The notes under the pieces are model-generated. The model had not been told where the DNA came from. It ran no database searches and saw only the letters and a list, made by a program, of their open reading frames with translations. Below are positions 56,451-64,000 of a stretch of 64,000 nucleotides of DNA, one piece after another (within the stretch, counting starts at the first letter, position 1; the number at the start of each line of letters is the position of its first letter). This DNA comes from Jingyaoa shaoxingensis (GTDB lineage: Bacteria; Bacillota; Clostridia; Lachnospirales; Lachnospiraceae): contig NZ_JACRSZ010000012.1 in NCBI RefSeq assembly GCF_014385005.1, positions 53,173 through 117,172 of the forward strand, read 5' to 3'. A program made the position numbers and the translations under genes.

Positions 56451-57458
56451 TTATTCCTGCACTGCTTCTGTAGTGTTTTCTGTCTGTGTCTCTTCAGCTG
56501 ATGTGTCCAGAATCCCCCGCAGCTCTTCAATCATTTCTTCGTCTTTCAGTCGAAATTTCACTTCCACACGGCGGGATGCTTCTGCATCTTCGTTGCCGTT
56601 GGCATCTAAGATCAGGTTACTGCTGGAATGACCATTTACAGTCAGATTCTGCCGAAGAAGTGTCTGGTTATCTTCTGACAGGAAGTTCTGGGATAATTCC
56701 AGAAGATACTCTGCCACTGCCAGCGAACGTCTCTGGGACAGTTCCAGATTGTATTCATATCCTCCTGAACTGTCTGTATAACCATCTATGATGATCTCTG
56801 CCAGATAAGAGTAATACTGTGGATCCAGTAACACATTGCAGTAGATTGGCAATACCTGTGCCAGTACCTCTTTTCCGGCATCGGACAATTCTGTCTCGTC
56901 ATAATCAAACAGAACACTGGAATCCATAACCAAAGCGCCATTATTGGCATCAATCTCTACCGTCATACTGTTGCTGGCAAATTCTTTTTTCAATGCTTCA
57001 ATTACGTCTGCTTTCACGCCAATAATATTGTCGATCCGCTTCTGCTGCGTTGCCAGTTGTGTGGTCTTCTCATCCAGAGCACTTTGCTGATCCGCCAGAG
57101 TCACACTCTGGGCTGCCAGCTTCTTTTGCTGATCCGCAAGCTGAGCTGCCAGATCATCCAACTGCTGCTTCTGGGCTGCCAGGAGTTCATCCTGGCTGGC
57201 CAACTGATCCTGCTGATCAGATAACTGGTTTTGCTGATCTTCTACCACTCCCTGCTGCTCCATGATCTGTTTCGTATACTCATCCTGCAGCACCAGTTTT
57301 TCCTGCTGCTCTTTGATGCTCTTCTCATAATTGATCTGAGACTGAAACAGAGTCACGCACATAATCAGTACAAACAGCAGAAGAATTCCTGCCATCATAT
57401 CGGAATAAGAACGCCAGACATTATGACCTGTATTCTCTTTTTCTCTTCTCCTACGCAT
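56451..57458 (-). CDS. ZorB-like / MotB-type OmpA-domain protein
   Basis: 335 aa. One membrane helix (about 19-39) with the ion-binding Asp20 at its start: WRSYSDMMAGILLLFVLIM, as in MotB/ZorB. Residues 74-143 are ten exact-length heptads (DQQNQLS, DQQDQLA, SQDELLA and so on), a coiled coil. Residues ~180-310 form an OmpA/MotB peptidoglycan-binding domain (VLFDYDETELSDAG, IIIDGYTDSSGGYEYNLELS, ASRRVEVKF). Acidic tail. Pairs with the MotA-like gene upstream (18 bases). True flagellar MotB is unlikely: no flagellar genes here, and ZorA-type partner. Confidence 0.82.
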   Translation of the reverse strand: MRRRREKENTGHNVWRSYSDMMAGILLLFVLIMCVTLFQSQINYEKSIKEQQEKLVLQDEYTKQIMEQQGVVEDQQNQLSDQQDQLASQDELLAAQKQQLDDLAAQLADQQKKLAAQSVTLADQQSALDEKTTQLATQQKRIDNIIGVKADVIEALKKEFASNSMTVEIDANNGALVMDSSVLFDYDETELSDAGKEVLAQVLPIYCNVLLDPQYYSYLAEIIIDGYTDSSGGYEYNLELSQRRSLAVAEYLLELSQNFLSEDNQTLLRQNLTVNGHSSSNLILDANGNEDAEASRRVEVKFRLKDEEMIEELRGILDTSAEETQTENTTEAVQE

Positions 57459-57476
57459 CTCTTCCTCCTGTCAGCA

Positions 57477-59117
57477 TTAATTAAAGAAGATTCCCTTTCC
57501 CTTTTTTCCGCTGCGGCTGCTTTCCTTCATATACTGAACCATGGTCTCAAGAAGTTCTTCCTGTCTGTTTCCCTGTTCTTCCAGCGTCTTCTGAATCTGC
57601 AAGAGCATATCTCGATTACTGTTATTCACTGCCATATTGCGGATATTCGTCCGGTGCGTCTCGTCTGGAGATGTAACGATATTGTACAGCAGGTTCTGTA
57701 CCTGTTCCATTGTCTGTGCCGTCAGTTTCTGATACTGAACAAACTCCTGCATACGATCATTATAACTCTGTACAACCTTTTCATTCGCTTCATACAGATT
57801 ACTATTATGCTGGCTCGCTGCTGCAAATCCTTCTACACTGACACTTGCCGCACTGACATACTTCTGCATTGCCTGGTTACATGCCACCCAGAATTTTGCT
57901 GAACTCTGTTCTGCATCCTGAAGGTAGGTCATAATCTGGCGGTAATTGTGATCCAGAACTTCTCCATACTTCTGGTTATTATCGATGGTCTGCTGCGCAG
58001 AAGTAAGGTATTCTTTCTGCATAGCGCCCATTTCTCTCACCAGACTCTGCATCTGATCCCGTTCTTCCGAAAAAGCATTGTGAAGATCTGTCTCTGTTGC
58101 CTTATATAGTTCTTTGGTGGCTTCCGTCATCTCTTTCTGAGCCTGCGTCATGCTTTCCAGTGCCTGATTAAAATCATCAAACTGTAACTGAAAATTCTCG
58201 CGCATGTTAGACAGGAAATCATTCAGAAGACCTTTCATCATCTCTTCCTGTCCCTTTGACATAGTCTCTGTCAGAATATCCATGGACTGGTTCATCTTTC
58301 GGAAAGAAGGGGTGATAACTTTTTCAAAACTGTTCGCCAGATGTTCCGAAAACTGATCTGTCATCTTCTGAATTGCCTTGGTCTGCTCTTCCTGATAATT
58401 CACCATAATATTCCGGGTCTCTGCTTCAGCAGAAGGAATTACCAGATTATGAAAATAATCCATGAATTCTGACATACTGTCTGTCAGTGATGCGTAGGCT
58501 GATTTTAATGCATAGCTGAATACCAGTGACAGAGACAGTCCGTAGATAGACGTCAGGAAAGCGACCTTAATACCGTCTACCAGAGAAGATACTGAACTTG
58601 TCATTGCCTCATAATTGGAAGGTTCAAAACCCTTCAACCCCACCACAAGACCAATGAATGTTCCGAGAATCCCCAGACTAGTCAGAATATCCGGTATAAT
58701 ATCCAGCATCTTTTTGCTGATCAGACTTTCCATTACATCTTCATTGATATAGTCTTCAATGTCTGCCAGCCCGCTCTGGCTTTTCTTTACAAACGTGCGG
58801 AATTCCTTATAACGGTGATCCAACGGTGACATTCCAAAAAGTTCTTCAGGAAGTGTTCCCTCTTCTCCTGTTGCCACATCAAGCGTCTCAAATGTACGCT
58901 CTATCTCATCTGTTGCCCTCTGAAATGCCCGTTCGTATCTTCCCATTTTCCCGAAACCGGAAAACATACCGAACAGGTAAATAAGAATCATAATACCCAG
59001 AAAAATGAAATTGTAAATCATTGTCCCGGATACTCCACCACTTACAAACCAGGTGAAGCCGATACTGATTCCAACTACCAGAACAAACAGGATCTTATCT
59101 GTTACTTTATGTCCCAT
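57477..59117 (-). CDS. ZorA-like / MotA-TolQ-ExbB family protein with long coiled-coil tail
   Basis: 546 aa. Four predicted membrane helices (about 9-25, 33-53, 145-163, 184-204). The MotA/TolQ channel signature is SLGILGTFIGLVVGLKGFEP and AFLTSIYGLSLSLVFSYALK. From 210 to the end is a cytoplasmic, almost wholly helical tail of ~335 aa, a feature of ZorA rather than MotA. Strong ribosome binding site TAGGAGGAGG. With ZorB it would form a 5:2 proton/sodium-driven rotary complex. Zorya ZorA is longer in type I; no ZorC, D or E is seen. Confidence 0.82.
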   Translation of the reverse strand: MGHKVTDKILFVLVVGISIGFTWFVSGGVSGTMIYNFIFLGIMILIYLFGMFSGFGKMGRYERAFQRATDEIERTFETLDVATGEEGTLPEELFGMSPLDHRYKEFRTFVKKSQSGLADIEDYINEDVMESLISKKMLDIIPDILTSLGILGTFIGLVVGLKGFEPSNYEAMTSSVSSLVDGIKVAFLTSIYGLSLSLVFSYALKSAYASLTDSMSEFMDYFHNLVIPSAEAETRNIMVNYQEEQTKAIQKMTDQFSEHLANSFEKVITPSFRKMNQSMDILTETMSKGQEEMMKGLLNDFLSNMRENFQLQFDDFNQALESMTQAQKEMTEATKELYKATETDLHNAFSEERDQMQSLVREMGAMQKEYLTSAQQTIDNNQKYGEVLDHNYRQIMTYLQDAEQSSAKFWVACNQAMQKYVSAASVSVEGFAAASQHNSNLYEANEKVVQSYNDRMQEFVQYQKLTAQTMEQVQNLLYNIVTSPDETHRTNIRNMAVNNSNRDMLLQIQKTLEEQGNRQEELLETMVQYMKESSRSGKKGKGIFFN

Positions 59118-59131
59118 TCTCTCTCCTCCTC

Positions 59132-59806
59132 CTAGATGTTTTCAATCTGCCAGTCAATTTCCTTTATACCATGTTCCTTCAGGAACTTATTGGTACGGCT
59201 GAATGGTCTGCTCCCAAAAAATCCCCGATATGCGGATAACGGACTGGGATGGGGTGACTCTATGATCAGATGATTCGGGTTTGTAAGCATAGACTTCTTC
59301 ATCTGTGCCGGCCTTCCCCATAAAATAAATACCATTGGCCGATCCTGTTCATTCAAAATTCTGATTGCCGCATCCGTGAATTCTTCCCAGCCTATTCCCC
59401 TGTGAGAATTCGCCTGATGTGCACGAACAGTCAGAACAGTATTTAACAGAAGCACTCCCTGCTTTGCCCATTTTGTCAGATATCCATTATTTGGTATCTC
59501 ACATCCGCAGTCATCCTGCAATTCTTTATAGATATTTACCAGTGACGGTGGTATCTCCACATCCGGTTTCACAGAAAAACACAGACCATGCGCCTGTCCT
59601 TCTCCGTGATATGGATCCTGCCCCAGAATCACCACTTTCACCTCATGCAGCGGAGTCAGTGCAAACGCATTGAATATATCATCTGCAGGTGGAAAAATCT
59701 GATGTGTCCTGTACTCTTCGTTCACTGTCTGATATAACTTTCGATAATATAGCTTGGAGAATTCTGGCTTCAGCGGCTCCAGCCAATCATTTGTAATTGC
59801 TGCCAT
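59132..59806 (-). CDS. ung: Uracil-DNA glycosylase
   Basis: 224 aa, family 1. Catalytic [19 protein letters not shown] (Asp), and the Leu loop [15 protein letters not shown] with catalytic His. Removes uracil from DNA. Begins 10 bases after hisF and ends 14 bases before the zorA-like gene, so it is part of one gene string. Confidence 0.97.
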   Translation of the reverse strand: MAAITNDWLEPLKPEFSKLYYRKLYQTVNEEYRTHQIFPPADDIFNAFALTPLHEVKVVILGQDPYHGEGQAHGLCFSVKPDVEIPPSLVNIYKELQDDCGCEIPNNGYLTKWAKQGVLLLNTVLTVRAHQANSHRGIGWEEFTDAAIRILNEQDRPMVFILWGRPAQMKKSMLTNPNHLIIESPHPSPLSAYRGFFGSRPFSRTNKFLKEHGIKEIDWQIENI

Positions 59807-59816
59807 TTCCTTTTCC

Positions 59817-60578
59817 TCACAATCTCACTGAAAGACCTTTTTCTCTCAGATATTCCTTCACTTCTCTGATCTCCAGTTCTTTATAATGGAACAGTGATGC
59901 TGCAAGTGCCGCATCTGCTTTTCCATCTGTCAGCGCTTCATAAAAATGCTCCATGGTTCCGGCTCCACCTGACGCAATCACCGGAACCGAAACAGCTTCT
60001 GCAATAGCTCTGGTTAATTCAATATCATATCCCGCTTTGGTTCCATCACAGTCCATGCTGGTAAGAAGGATCTCTCCTGCACCCATCCTGCAGACCTTTT
60101 CTGCCCATTCCACAGCATCGATACCCACATCAATCCTGCCGCCATTTTTATAAATATTCCATCCGCTGCCGTCCGCACGCTTCTTGGCATCGATGGCAAC
60201 TACTACACACTGACTTCCGAACTTGTCAGCTGCTTCGCTGATCAACTCTGGACGATTAATGGCAGAAGAATTGATGGATATCTTATCTGCGCCTTCCCGC
60301 AATAATACCTTAAAGTCTTCTACAGTCCGGATTCCTCCACCCACAGTAAATGGAATGAAGACATTTTCTGCCACTCTGCGCACCATATCCACTACAGTAT
60401 CTCGTGCATCCGAAGATGCCGTAATATCCAGAAATACTACTTCATCTGCGCCGGCCTTATCATAGGCTGCAGCAATCTCCACCGGATCTCCTGCATCCCG
60501 CAGATTTACAAAATTAACCCCTTTTACCACCCGTCCATTATGTACATCCAGACATGGAATGATCCTTTTTGTAAACAT
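59817..60578 (-). CDS. hisF: Imidazole glycerol phosphate synthase, cyclase subunit
   Basis: 253 aa from ATG 60578 (GGAGG upstream). (Beta-alpha)8 barrel: catalytic Asp in [16 protein letters not shown] and in [15 protein letters not shown]. Works with HisH, whose gene overlaps closely (2 bases between). Confidence 0.97.
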   Translation of the reverse strand: MFTKRIIPCLDVHNGRVVKGVNFVNLRDAGDPVEIAAAYDKAGADEVVFLDITASSDARDTVVDMVRRVAENVFIPFTVGGGIRTVEDFKVLLREGADKISINSSAINRPELISEAADKFGSQCVVVAIDAKKRADGSGWNIYKNGGRIDVGIDAVEWAEKVCRMGAGEILLTSMDCDGTKAGYDIELTRAIAEAVSVPVIASGGAGTMEHFYEALTDGKADAALAASLFHYKELEIREVKEYLREKGLSVRL

Positions 60579-60579
60579 C

Positions 60580-61194
60580 TTATTTTTCCTCCATCTCTGC
60601 AAAATTCTTCAAAATCTGTAAACCTGTTTCACTACTCTTTTCCGGGTGGAACTGACAGGCAAACAGATTATTTTTCTCTACTGATGCATGGATATGTACG
60701 CCATACTCTGTAGAAGCCTTAACAATCTCAGGGGCTTTTGCCTCAAGGTAATAAGAATGTACAAAATACACATAACTGTTCTCCGGAATATTACGAAACA
60801 GTCTTCCGTTATGTTCCAGATGCAGGGAATTCCATCCGATATGTGGCACTTTCAGTCCCTCTCCTTCCGGAATTCTTCTGATCTTTCCTTCTAAAACTCC
60901 AAGTCCTTTCACTCCAGGACTCTCTTCACTCTCTTCAAACAGAAGCTGCAGTCCCAGACAAATTCCAAGAAGTGGCTTCCCGCTATCTGCAATCTCACGA
61001 ATTAACGTATCCAGATGATACTCCTGTAACTTCTTCATGGCATCACCAAAAGCACCTACTCCCGGAAGAATTACCTTATCCGCCTTACGGATCTGCTCCG
61101 GATCGCGAGTCACGATCGTCTCTTTTCCAAGATACTGTAATGCCTTTTCCACGCTGCGAAGGTTTCCTGCATCATAGTCGATAATTCCAATCAT
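60580..61194 (-). CDS. hisH: Imidazole glycerol phosphate synthase, glutaminase subunit
   Basis: 204 aa class I glutamine amidotransferase. Nucleophile Cys in [19 protein letters not shown], His/Glu in [14 protein letters not shown]. Feeds ammonia to HisF. First gene of the string; directly downstream of the truncated mobile element, so its original promoter region may have been changed. Confidence 0.96.
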   Translation of the reverse strand: MIGIIDYDAGNLRSVEKALQYLGKETIVTRDPEQIRKADKVILPGVGAFGDAMKKLQEYHLDTLIREIADSGKPLLGICLGLQLLFEESEESPGVKGLGVLEGKIRRIPEGEGLKVPHIGWNSLHLEHNGRLFRNIPENSYVYFVHSYYLEAKAPEIVKASTEYGVHIHASVEKNNLFACQFHPEKSSETGLQILKNFAEMEEK

Positions 61195-61211
61195 AATTAT
61201 TTTTCTCCTCT

Positions 61212-61267
61212 AAACAGGTGTTTTTTCGGTAAAATCAACGATTATTCGTATCATTTAACGCCTGTTT
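61212..61267. repeat. Inverted repeat in the hisH leader
   Basis: AAACAGGTGTT (61212-61222) and AACGCCTGTTT (61257-61267), 11 bp with one G-U, around a 34-nt loop. Could fold in the hisH leader. Confidence 0.45.
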
Positions 61268-61308
61268 CATTACTTTTTATTGCATCTAATTACATTTTAT
61301 TTAGCAAA

Positions 61309-61351
61309 CTAATTAGTATATTTTTAGTACGTTATTTTTCGTACTAATTAG
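61309..61351. repeat. AT-rich inverted repeat near the element boundary
   Basis: CTAATTAGTA (61309-61318) and TACTAATTAG (61342-61351) flank 23 bases containing further GTAC repeats. Placed between hisH and the truncated integrase; could be a protein-binding site or part of the former att region. The 202-base gap holds no credible gene. Confidence 0.4.
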
Positions 61352-61396
61352 CAGATAGCGCTGGCTACCGCATTGATTTCTGCCAACTGCTGGGCA

Positions 61397-62329
61397 CTAA
61401 GCATTGCCACGCTCATCATAACGCACTGGTTCGATATCGCCTTTCAGATAACGCTTTTCCACAACATCTTTAAAACATTTATATACTCCGTCAGTCATTG
61501 GAATATTTCTAACACTATTTTGTGTTTTGGTTTTCACAACCACATGGGTATGATCGATGCATTGTAACTGCTTTTCAACCCTTATAGAGTGATTTTCGAA
61601 ATCAATATTATCCAGTGTCAGCCCACACAATTCCGATGCTCTCATGCCTGTCCAGAATAAGATGTAGATCATATTATAACAGTGTGCACTGTGAGCATCT
61701 TTTGAACAAAAGTCAAGAAATCTGTTCATATCCTCAACCGAAATAGCCTCCATAACTTTGCTGTCACTTCTGTCCGTTGTAATTCTGCGGAATGGATTTT
61801 TTACAATATAATCATAATCGACAGCATATTCAAAAGATCTCTTAATTAAACTGATCTGGCTTTGTATGGAAGATCCCCGATATTTTTTCTTCATATCGGC
61901 AAGCCATTCTTCGCAATGCTCCGGTTTGATCTTTCCAATCTCCATATAACCCAGTCGGTACTGCTTCAGGCAGTTAATGGTAACATTGTATCCTACTTTC
62001 GTTGCATGGGCGAGTTCTTTTCTGTTGTAAAGACTGTTCAGATAACGGTCGATAACCTCAAGTAACGTTAGTTTTGATCCATCAATATCGAGATTATTTA
62101 CTAGTTTGGCGTTTACCTCTGCTTCCTTTTCCCGCAGGCTTTGTCCTGCCCGTTTTCCTTTTGGAACCTGATCTGTAGCTTCCAATATGTAAGAGCTCAC
62201 TGCTCTTTTCTTTCCAAAGGCATCTATATAATGGTATTCATATCGCTTCGTCTTTGGATTATAGTATTCATTTGCCCGCAGTGCGCGTCTTACTGGTTTG
62301 TGTTTGGTATTTGCTGTTTTATTTGCCAT
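61397..62329 (-). pseudogene. Tn916-type tyrosine integrase, truncated at the C-terminus
   Basis: 310 aa. AP2-like arm-binding N-terminus (YEYHYIDAFGKKRAVSSYI, VPKGKRAGQSLREKEAEV), SAM-like core-binding domain, and the first catalytic Arg in LFWTGMRASELCGLTL. It stops after VEKRYLKGDIEPVRYDERGNA..., about 90 residues short: the HxLRH, GH and Tyr motifs are absent. Therefore not a working recombinase. Start at AAGGAGG. Similar in layout to Tn916 Int (405 aa). Confidence 0.88.
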
Positions 62330-62385
62330 GATTCGAGATCCTCCTTATATAATAGAATGCCGCTTCTCGAGCATTCCATTATCAT

Positions 62386-62436
62386 GAATAAAAAAGTATC
62401 CCGAATGCATTATTTATCATAACACATCCGAGATAC
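62386..62436 (-). terminator. Terminator after xis
   Basis: AGTATCTCGGATG / CATTCGGGATACT stem (one G-U), followed on the minus strand by TTTTTTATTC; sits between xis and int. Confidence 0.8.
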
Positions 62437-62446
62437 TTTGTCGATA

Positions 62447-62629
62447 TTATACCTGCTCCACCCTGTTGATATACTCTTCAAATGGCTTCCTTTTAATTCT
62501 GATCACCCGCCCGACCATAAGATGATATTTACACTCATAATCATCACTTAAAATTTTCCGCAGACGGTGCTGACCAATACCAAACAGTTCCGCTGCTTCC
62601 GATATGGATAGCAATACTTTATCATTCAT
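62447..62629 (-). CDS. xis: Tn916-type excisionase
   Basis: 60 aa. Winged-helix Xis: LSISEAAELFGIGQHRLRKI and GRVIRIKRKPFEEYI, close to Tn916 Xis in size and layout. Lies directly upstream of int in the usual xis-int order, and two bases after the truncated YhcG-type gene. Confidence 0.88.
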   Translation of the reverse strand: MNDKVLLSISEAAELFGIGQHRLRKILSDDYECKYHLMVGRVIRIKRKPFEEYINRVEQV

Positions 62630-62631
62630 TT

Positions 62632-63288
62632 CTATTTATCCCCCAGACATTCCAAAAGGAAATGTTGAAGATGATCAATCAATGCCTGTTCCAAATCTCC
62701 TTCATATACATGTGTGTCAGGCTGAATCTGCAGAAATTCCATAACATAAGGATCTTTCACTATTTTCTCATATTCTGGTTTTGGCTCTGTTGTTTGAATT
62801 TCATTTGCAACCGCTATCTTATCCTGGCTTGCTAAAATACGCTGATAATACATCGTATTGATCTGCCGTTCCAGTTGACGAACACTCCATGCTGCTTTTG
62901 CACATTCTTCCATATAAAATCTTCTTGCCTGTTCATCATTTATACGCATCAAGACACGATAATGTGACCAGCTCAATTCAGGACACAGTGTGTCTCGAAT
63001 TGGAAAAGTGCAATAAAACTGCCTCATCTTACGAAGATTCGATTTATCAAAGCCTTTTCCAAACTCTGCGGTCAGTTGCTCAGAAAGATATTCCAATAAT
63101 TTCTTTCCGTATTCTGCACGATCATTTTCTCCACATGCTTTAAAAATCTGTTCTCCAATTTCCCAATAAGTTGTTACCATAGCAGAATTTACCGCTGTGC
63201 TTAAACGATGTTGTGCCGACACAATAGAATTACGAATAGAATGATAAGTCTGTTCTGCATTTTGATTTTTTTGTAAATTATAATCCAT
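62632..63288 (-). pseudogene. YhcG-type (DUF1016) protein lacking the nuclease domain
   Basis: 218 aa. The DUF1016 N-terminal domain is intact: TTYWEIGEQIFKACGE, EFGKGFDKSNLRKMRQFY, LSWSHYRVLMRINDEQAR, and WSVRQLERQINTMYYQRIL. The linker FLQIQPDTHVYEGDLEQALI follows, and the protein ends LLECLGDK where family members continue into a PDDEXK nuclease domain of about 120 aa. So only the DNA-binding/targeting half remains. The terminal bases also carry the xis ribosome binding site, so the cut is at a join. Confidence 0.82.
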
Positions 63289-63321
63289 GCTCTTTACTTC
63301 TCTGAATTTCTAAAATAGAAC

Positions 63322-63651
63322 TTACTGTTCTTCTATTGATTCAATATTTTCAATCCGCATCAGCTTAACTACTTGCTTATCTTTTTTCTCTGTATAACAA
63401 ATTTTTATCCATTCATCATCTGCATCTATAATCTTGCAGGATAATTCAGTTTTTCCTGCAAAACTAAAAATGAACTCTGATCTGATAATACATTGTTTTC
63501 CTACAAGATCATTTATCAGCTTTGACATATATGCCACTCCTCTCTGCTTTTTCTCCAATCGTTTTATTTTCGTTTCCAAACGCTTTACTTTTCCCGGATA
63601 CGCTGAATAACAAAGTATCAACAACAATGCTACAATTCCAAACCATTCCAT
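63322..63651 (-). CDS. Small conserved protein with membrane helix and two possible starts
   Basis: 109 aa from ATG 63651 (AAGGAG upstream): membrane helix (residues 4-18), basic coiled segment (KVKRLETKIKRLEKKQ), then a soluble domain (SKLINDLVGKQCIIRSEF, DDEWIKICYTEKKDKQVV). A second in-frame ATG at codon 42 (MSKLIN) has its own GAGAGGAG site and would make a 68-aa soluble form. Function unknown; relatives occur with either start in Firmicutes, as far as I recall. Confidence 0.7.
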   Translation of the reverse strand: MEWFGIVALLLILCYSAYPGKVKRLETKIKRLEKKQRGVAYMSKLINDLVGKQCIIRSEFIFSFAGKTELSCKIIDADDEWIKICYTEKKDKQVVKLMRIENIESIEEQ

Positions 63652-63725
63652 CTCTTTCTCCTTACAGCATTTTCACATTCTACAAGTCGTAAAACTTTAT
63701 AATTACTCTTCAGCATCCATCCACA

Positions 63726-63835
63726 TCAATATTTTTTACAATGCGGACAATGCCATGCACGTTGTTCTTCTGGATATGGCAAAACAGTAACAATTTTTCT
63801 GGAAAAAATCCTTTTATGCCTGTTTTCTTTTTTTC
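63726..63835 (-). pseudogene. C-terminal fragment of an interrupted gene
   Basis: About 35 codons, open to a TGA at 63726, encoding KKENRHKRIFSRKIV and then PEEQRAWHCPHCKKY, with a CxxC zinc-ribbon end. It has no start codon; the frame runs back into the insertion sequence end at 63836, so the gene was probably split by it. Family not recognised. The remaining 74 bases up to 63652 hold only the ribosome binding site of the next gene. Confidence 0.5.
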
Positions 63836-64000
63836 TGGTCCTATGTCAAGAAAAAGTACAAATTAAATGCAACCAATTTTGTCTTTTTATGTAATTGTTA
63901 ACTTGCTAAGCTTGCTACAGTCGTTTCCAGATTTTTTAGATATTGTTCCTCATATTCATTTGGAGATAAATATCCACAATGACTATGAATACGGACGGTG
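63836..64000 (-). mobile_element. End of an IS3-family insertion sequence
   Basis: Contains the transposase C-terminus and, beyond it, 62 bases ending in TGGTCCTATGTCAAGAAAAA read inward from 63836, a plausible terminal inverted repeat starting with TG. The other end is outside the window. Confidence 0.65.
63898..64000 (-). CDS. IS3-family transposase OrfB, C-terminal end (partial)
   Basis: Last 33 codons only: TVRIHSHCGYLSPNEYEEQY followed by LKNLETTVASLAS and stop. The GYLSPNEYE block is the typical end of the IS3/IS150 DDE transposase (rve) domain. Rest lies beyond the right edge. Confidence 0.85.
   Translation of the reverse strand, partial: TVRIHSHCGYLSPNEYEEQYLKNLETTVASLAS

Noticed and set aside
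56451..59117. Complete Zorya defence system
   Set aside because: Only ZorA- and ZorB-like genes are present; neither ZorC/ZorD nor the HNH protein ZorE is encoded nearby.
61348..61419. 23-codon frame MMSVAMLSAQQL... at the int boundary
   Set aside because: Open and with ATG, but no ribosome binding site; likely debris of the deleted element end.
62632..63288. Active YhcG/PDDEXK nuclease as a defence gene
   Set aside because: The nuclease domain is missing.
63630..63716. 28-codon frame overlapping the start of the two-start gene
   Set aside because: Weak ribosome binding site and no known similarity; could be a coupling leader but is not supported.

Overview
The window looks like the chromosome of a spore-forming, low-to-mid GC Firmicute of the Lachnospiraceae (Clostridia). 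This rests on an alpha/beta-type small acid-soluble spore protein gene behind a sigma-G-like promoter, ylbJ, the gerW-ytfI pair, Firmicute gene order (rpmB / yloU-yloV / recG; rsmD-coaD-ylbJ), HisZ, RecU, ZapA and strong AGGAGG ribosome binding sites. The genus is not decidable by eye. Nearly all genes lie on the minus strand; ylbJ, the SASP gene, rpmB, a DUF1292 gene, one tRNA and a giant CoA-activase-like gene are on the plus strand.

Layout. 1-6452: 5' part of hisZ (runs off the left edge), recU, two pseudouridine synthases, a YgiQ radical-SAM gene and a small alarmone synthetase, many of them overlapping. 6478-13884: ylbJ and a DivIVA-like coiled-coil gene with coaD, rsmD, a Na/Pi cotransporter, mgsA, the SASP gene and recG. 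13961-19095: yloV/yloU, rpmB, a 45-aa membrane peptide gene, gerW, ytfI and a Nudix gene. 19189-26684: a PBP2-class transpeptidase and FtsW/RodA gene, a U32 peptidase, zapA, ruvB and ruvA. 26757-30091: a five-gene operon for cobalamin nucleotide-loop assembly (cobT-cobU-cobS-second CobU-like-cobC) with a consensus promoter and no room for a riboswitch. 30231-34853: a secreted cell-wall-binding putative lysozyme, then an operon of a GlgX-like GH13 protein with degenerate active site, a DUF5662 gene and a protein matching only the C-terminal half of SpoIVA, whose ribosome binding site is buried in a hairpin. 35076-43068: DUF1292, a UvrD-type helicase, gltX, tRNA-Thr, an L,D-transpeptidase, trmO, a CsoR-type repressor and DUF1015. 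43204-50117: serC-serA and leuB-ilvD-ilvB. 50226-56312: yajC, tgt, a palindromic repeat and a 1409-aa 2-hydroxyacyl-CoA-dehydratase-activase-like protein. 56451-61194: one tight gene string hisH-hisF-ung-zorA-like-zorB-like. 61195-64000: remains of a Tn916-type element (C-terminally truncated integrase, intact excisionase, YhcG-type gene lacking its nuclease domain), a small gene with two good starts, and the end of an IS3-family insertion sequence next to a gene fragment.

Most promising for new biology: (i) the ZorA/ZorB-like ion-channel pair placed behind hisHF-ung without ZorC/D/E; (ii) the truncated SpoIVA paralogue with a sequestered ribosome binding site, in an operon with a catalytically degenerate glycogen-debranching-like protein; (iii) the cobalamin-salvage operon with two different CobU-type proteins; (iv) a leader upstream of the U32 peptidase that can fold in two mutually exclusive ways. 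All functional statements are from reading the sequence and remembered family features; no database search was run.
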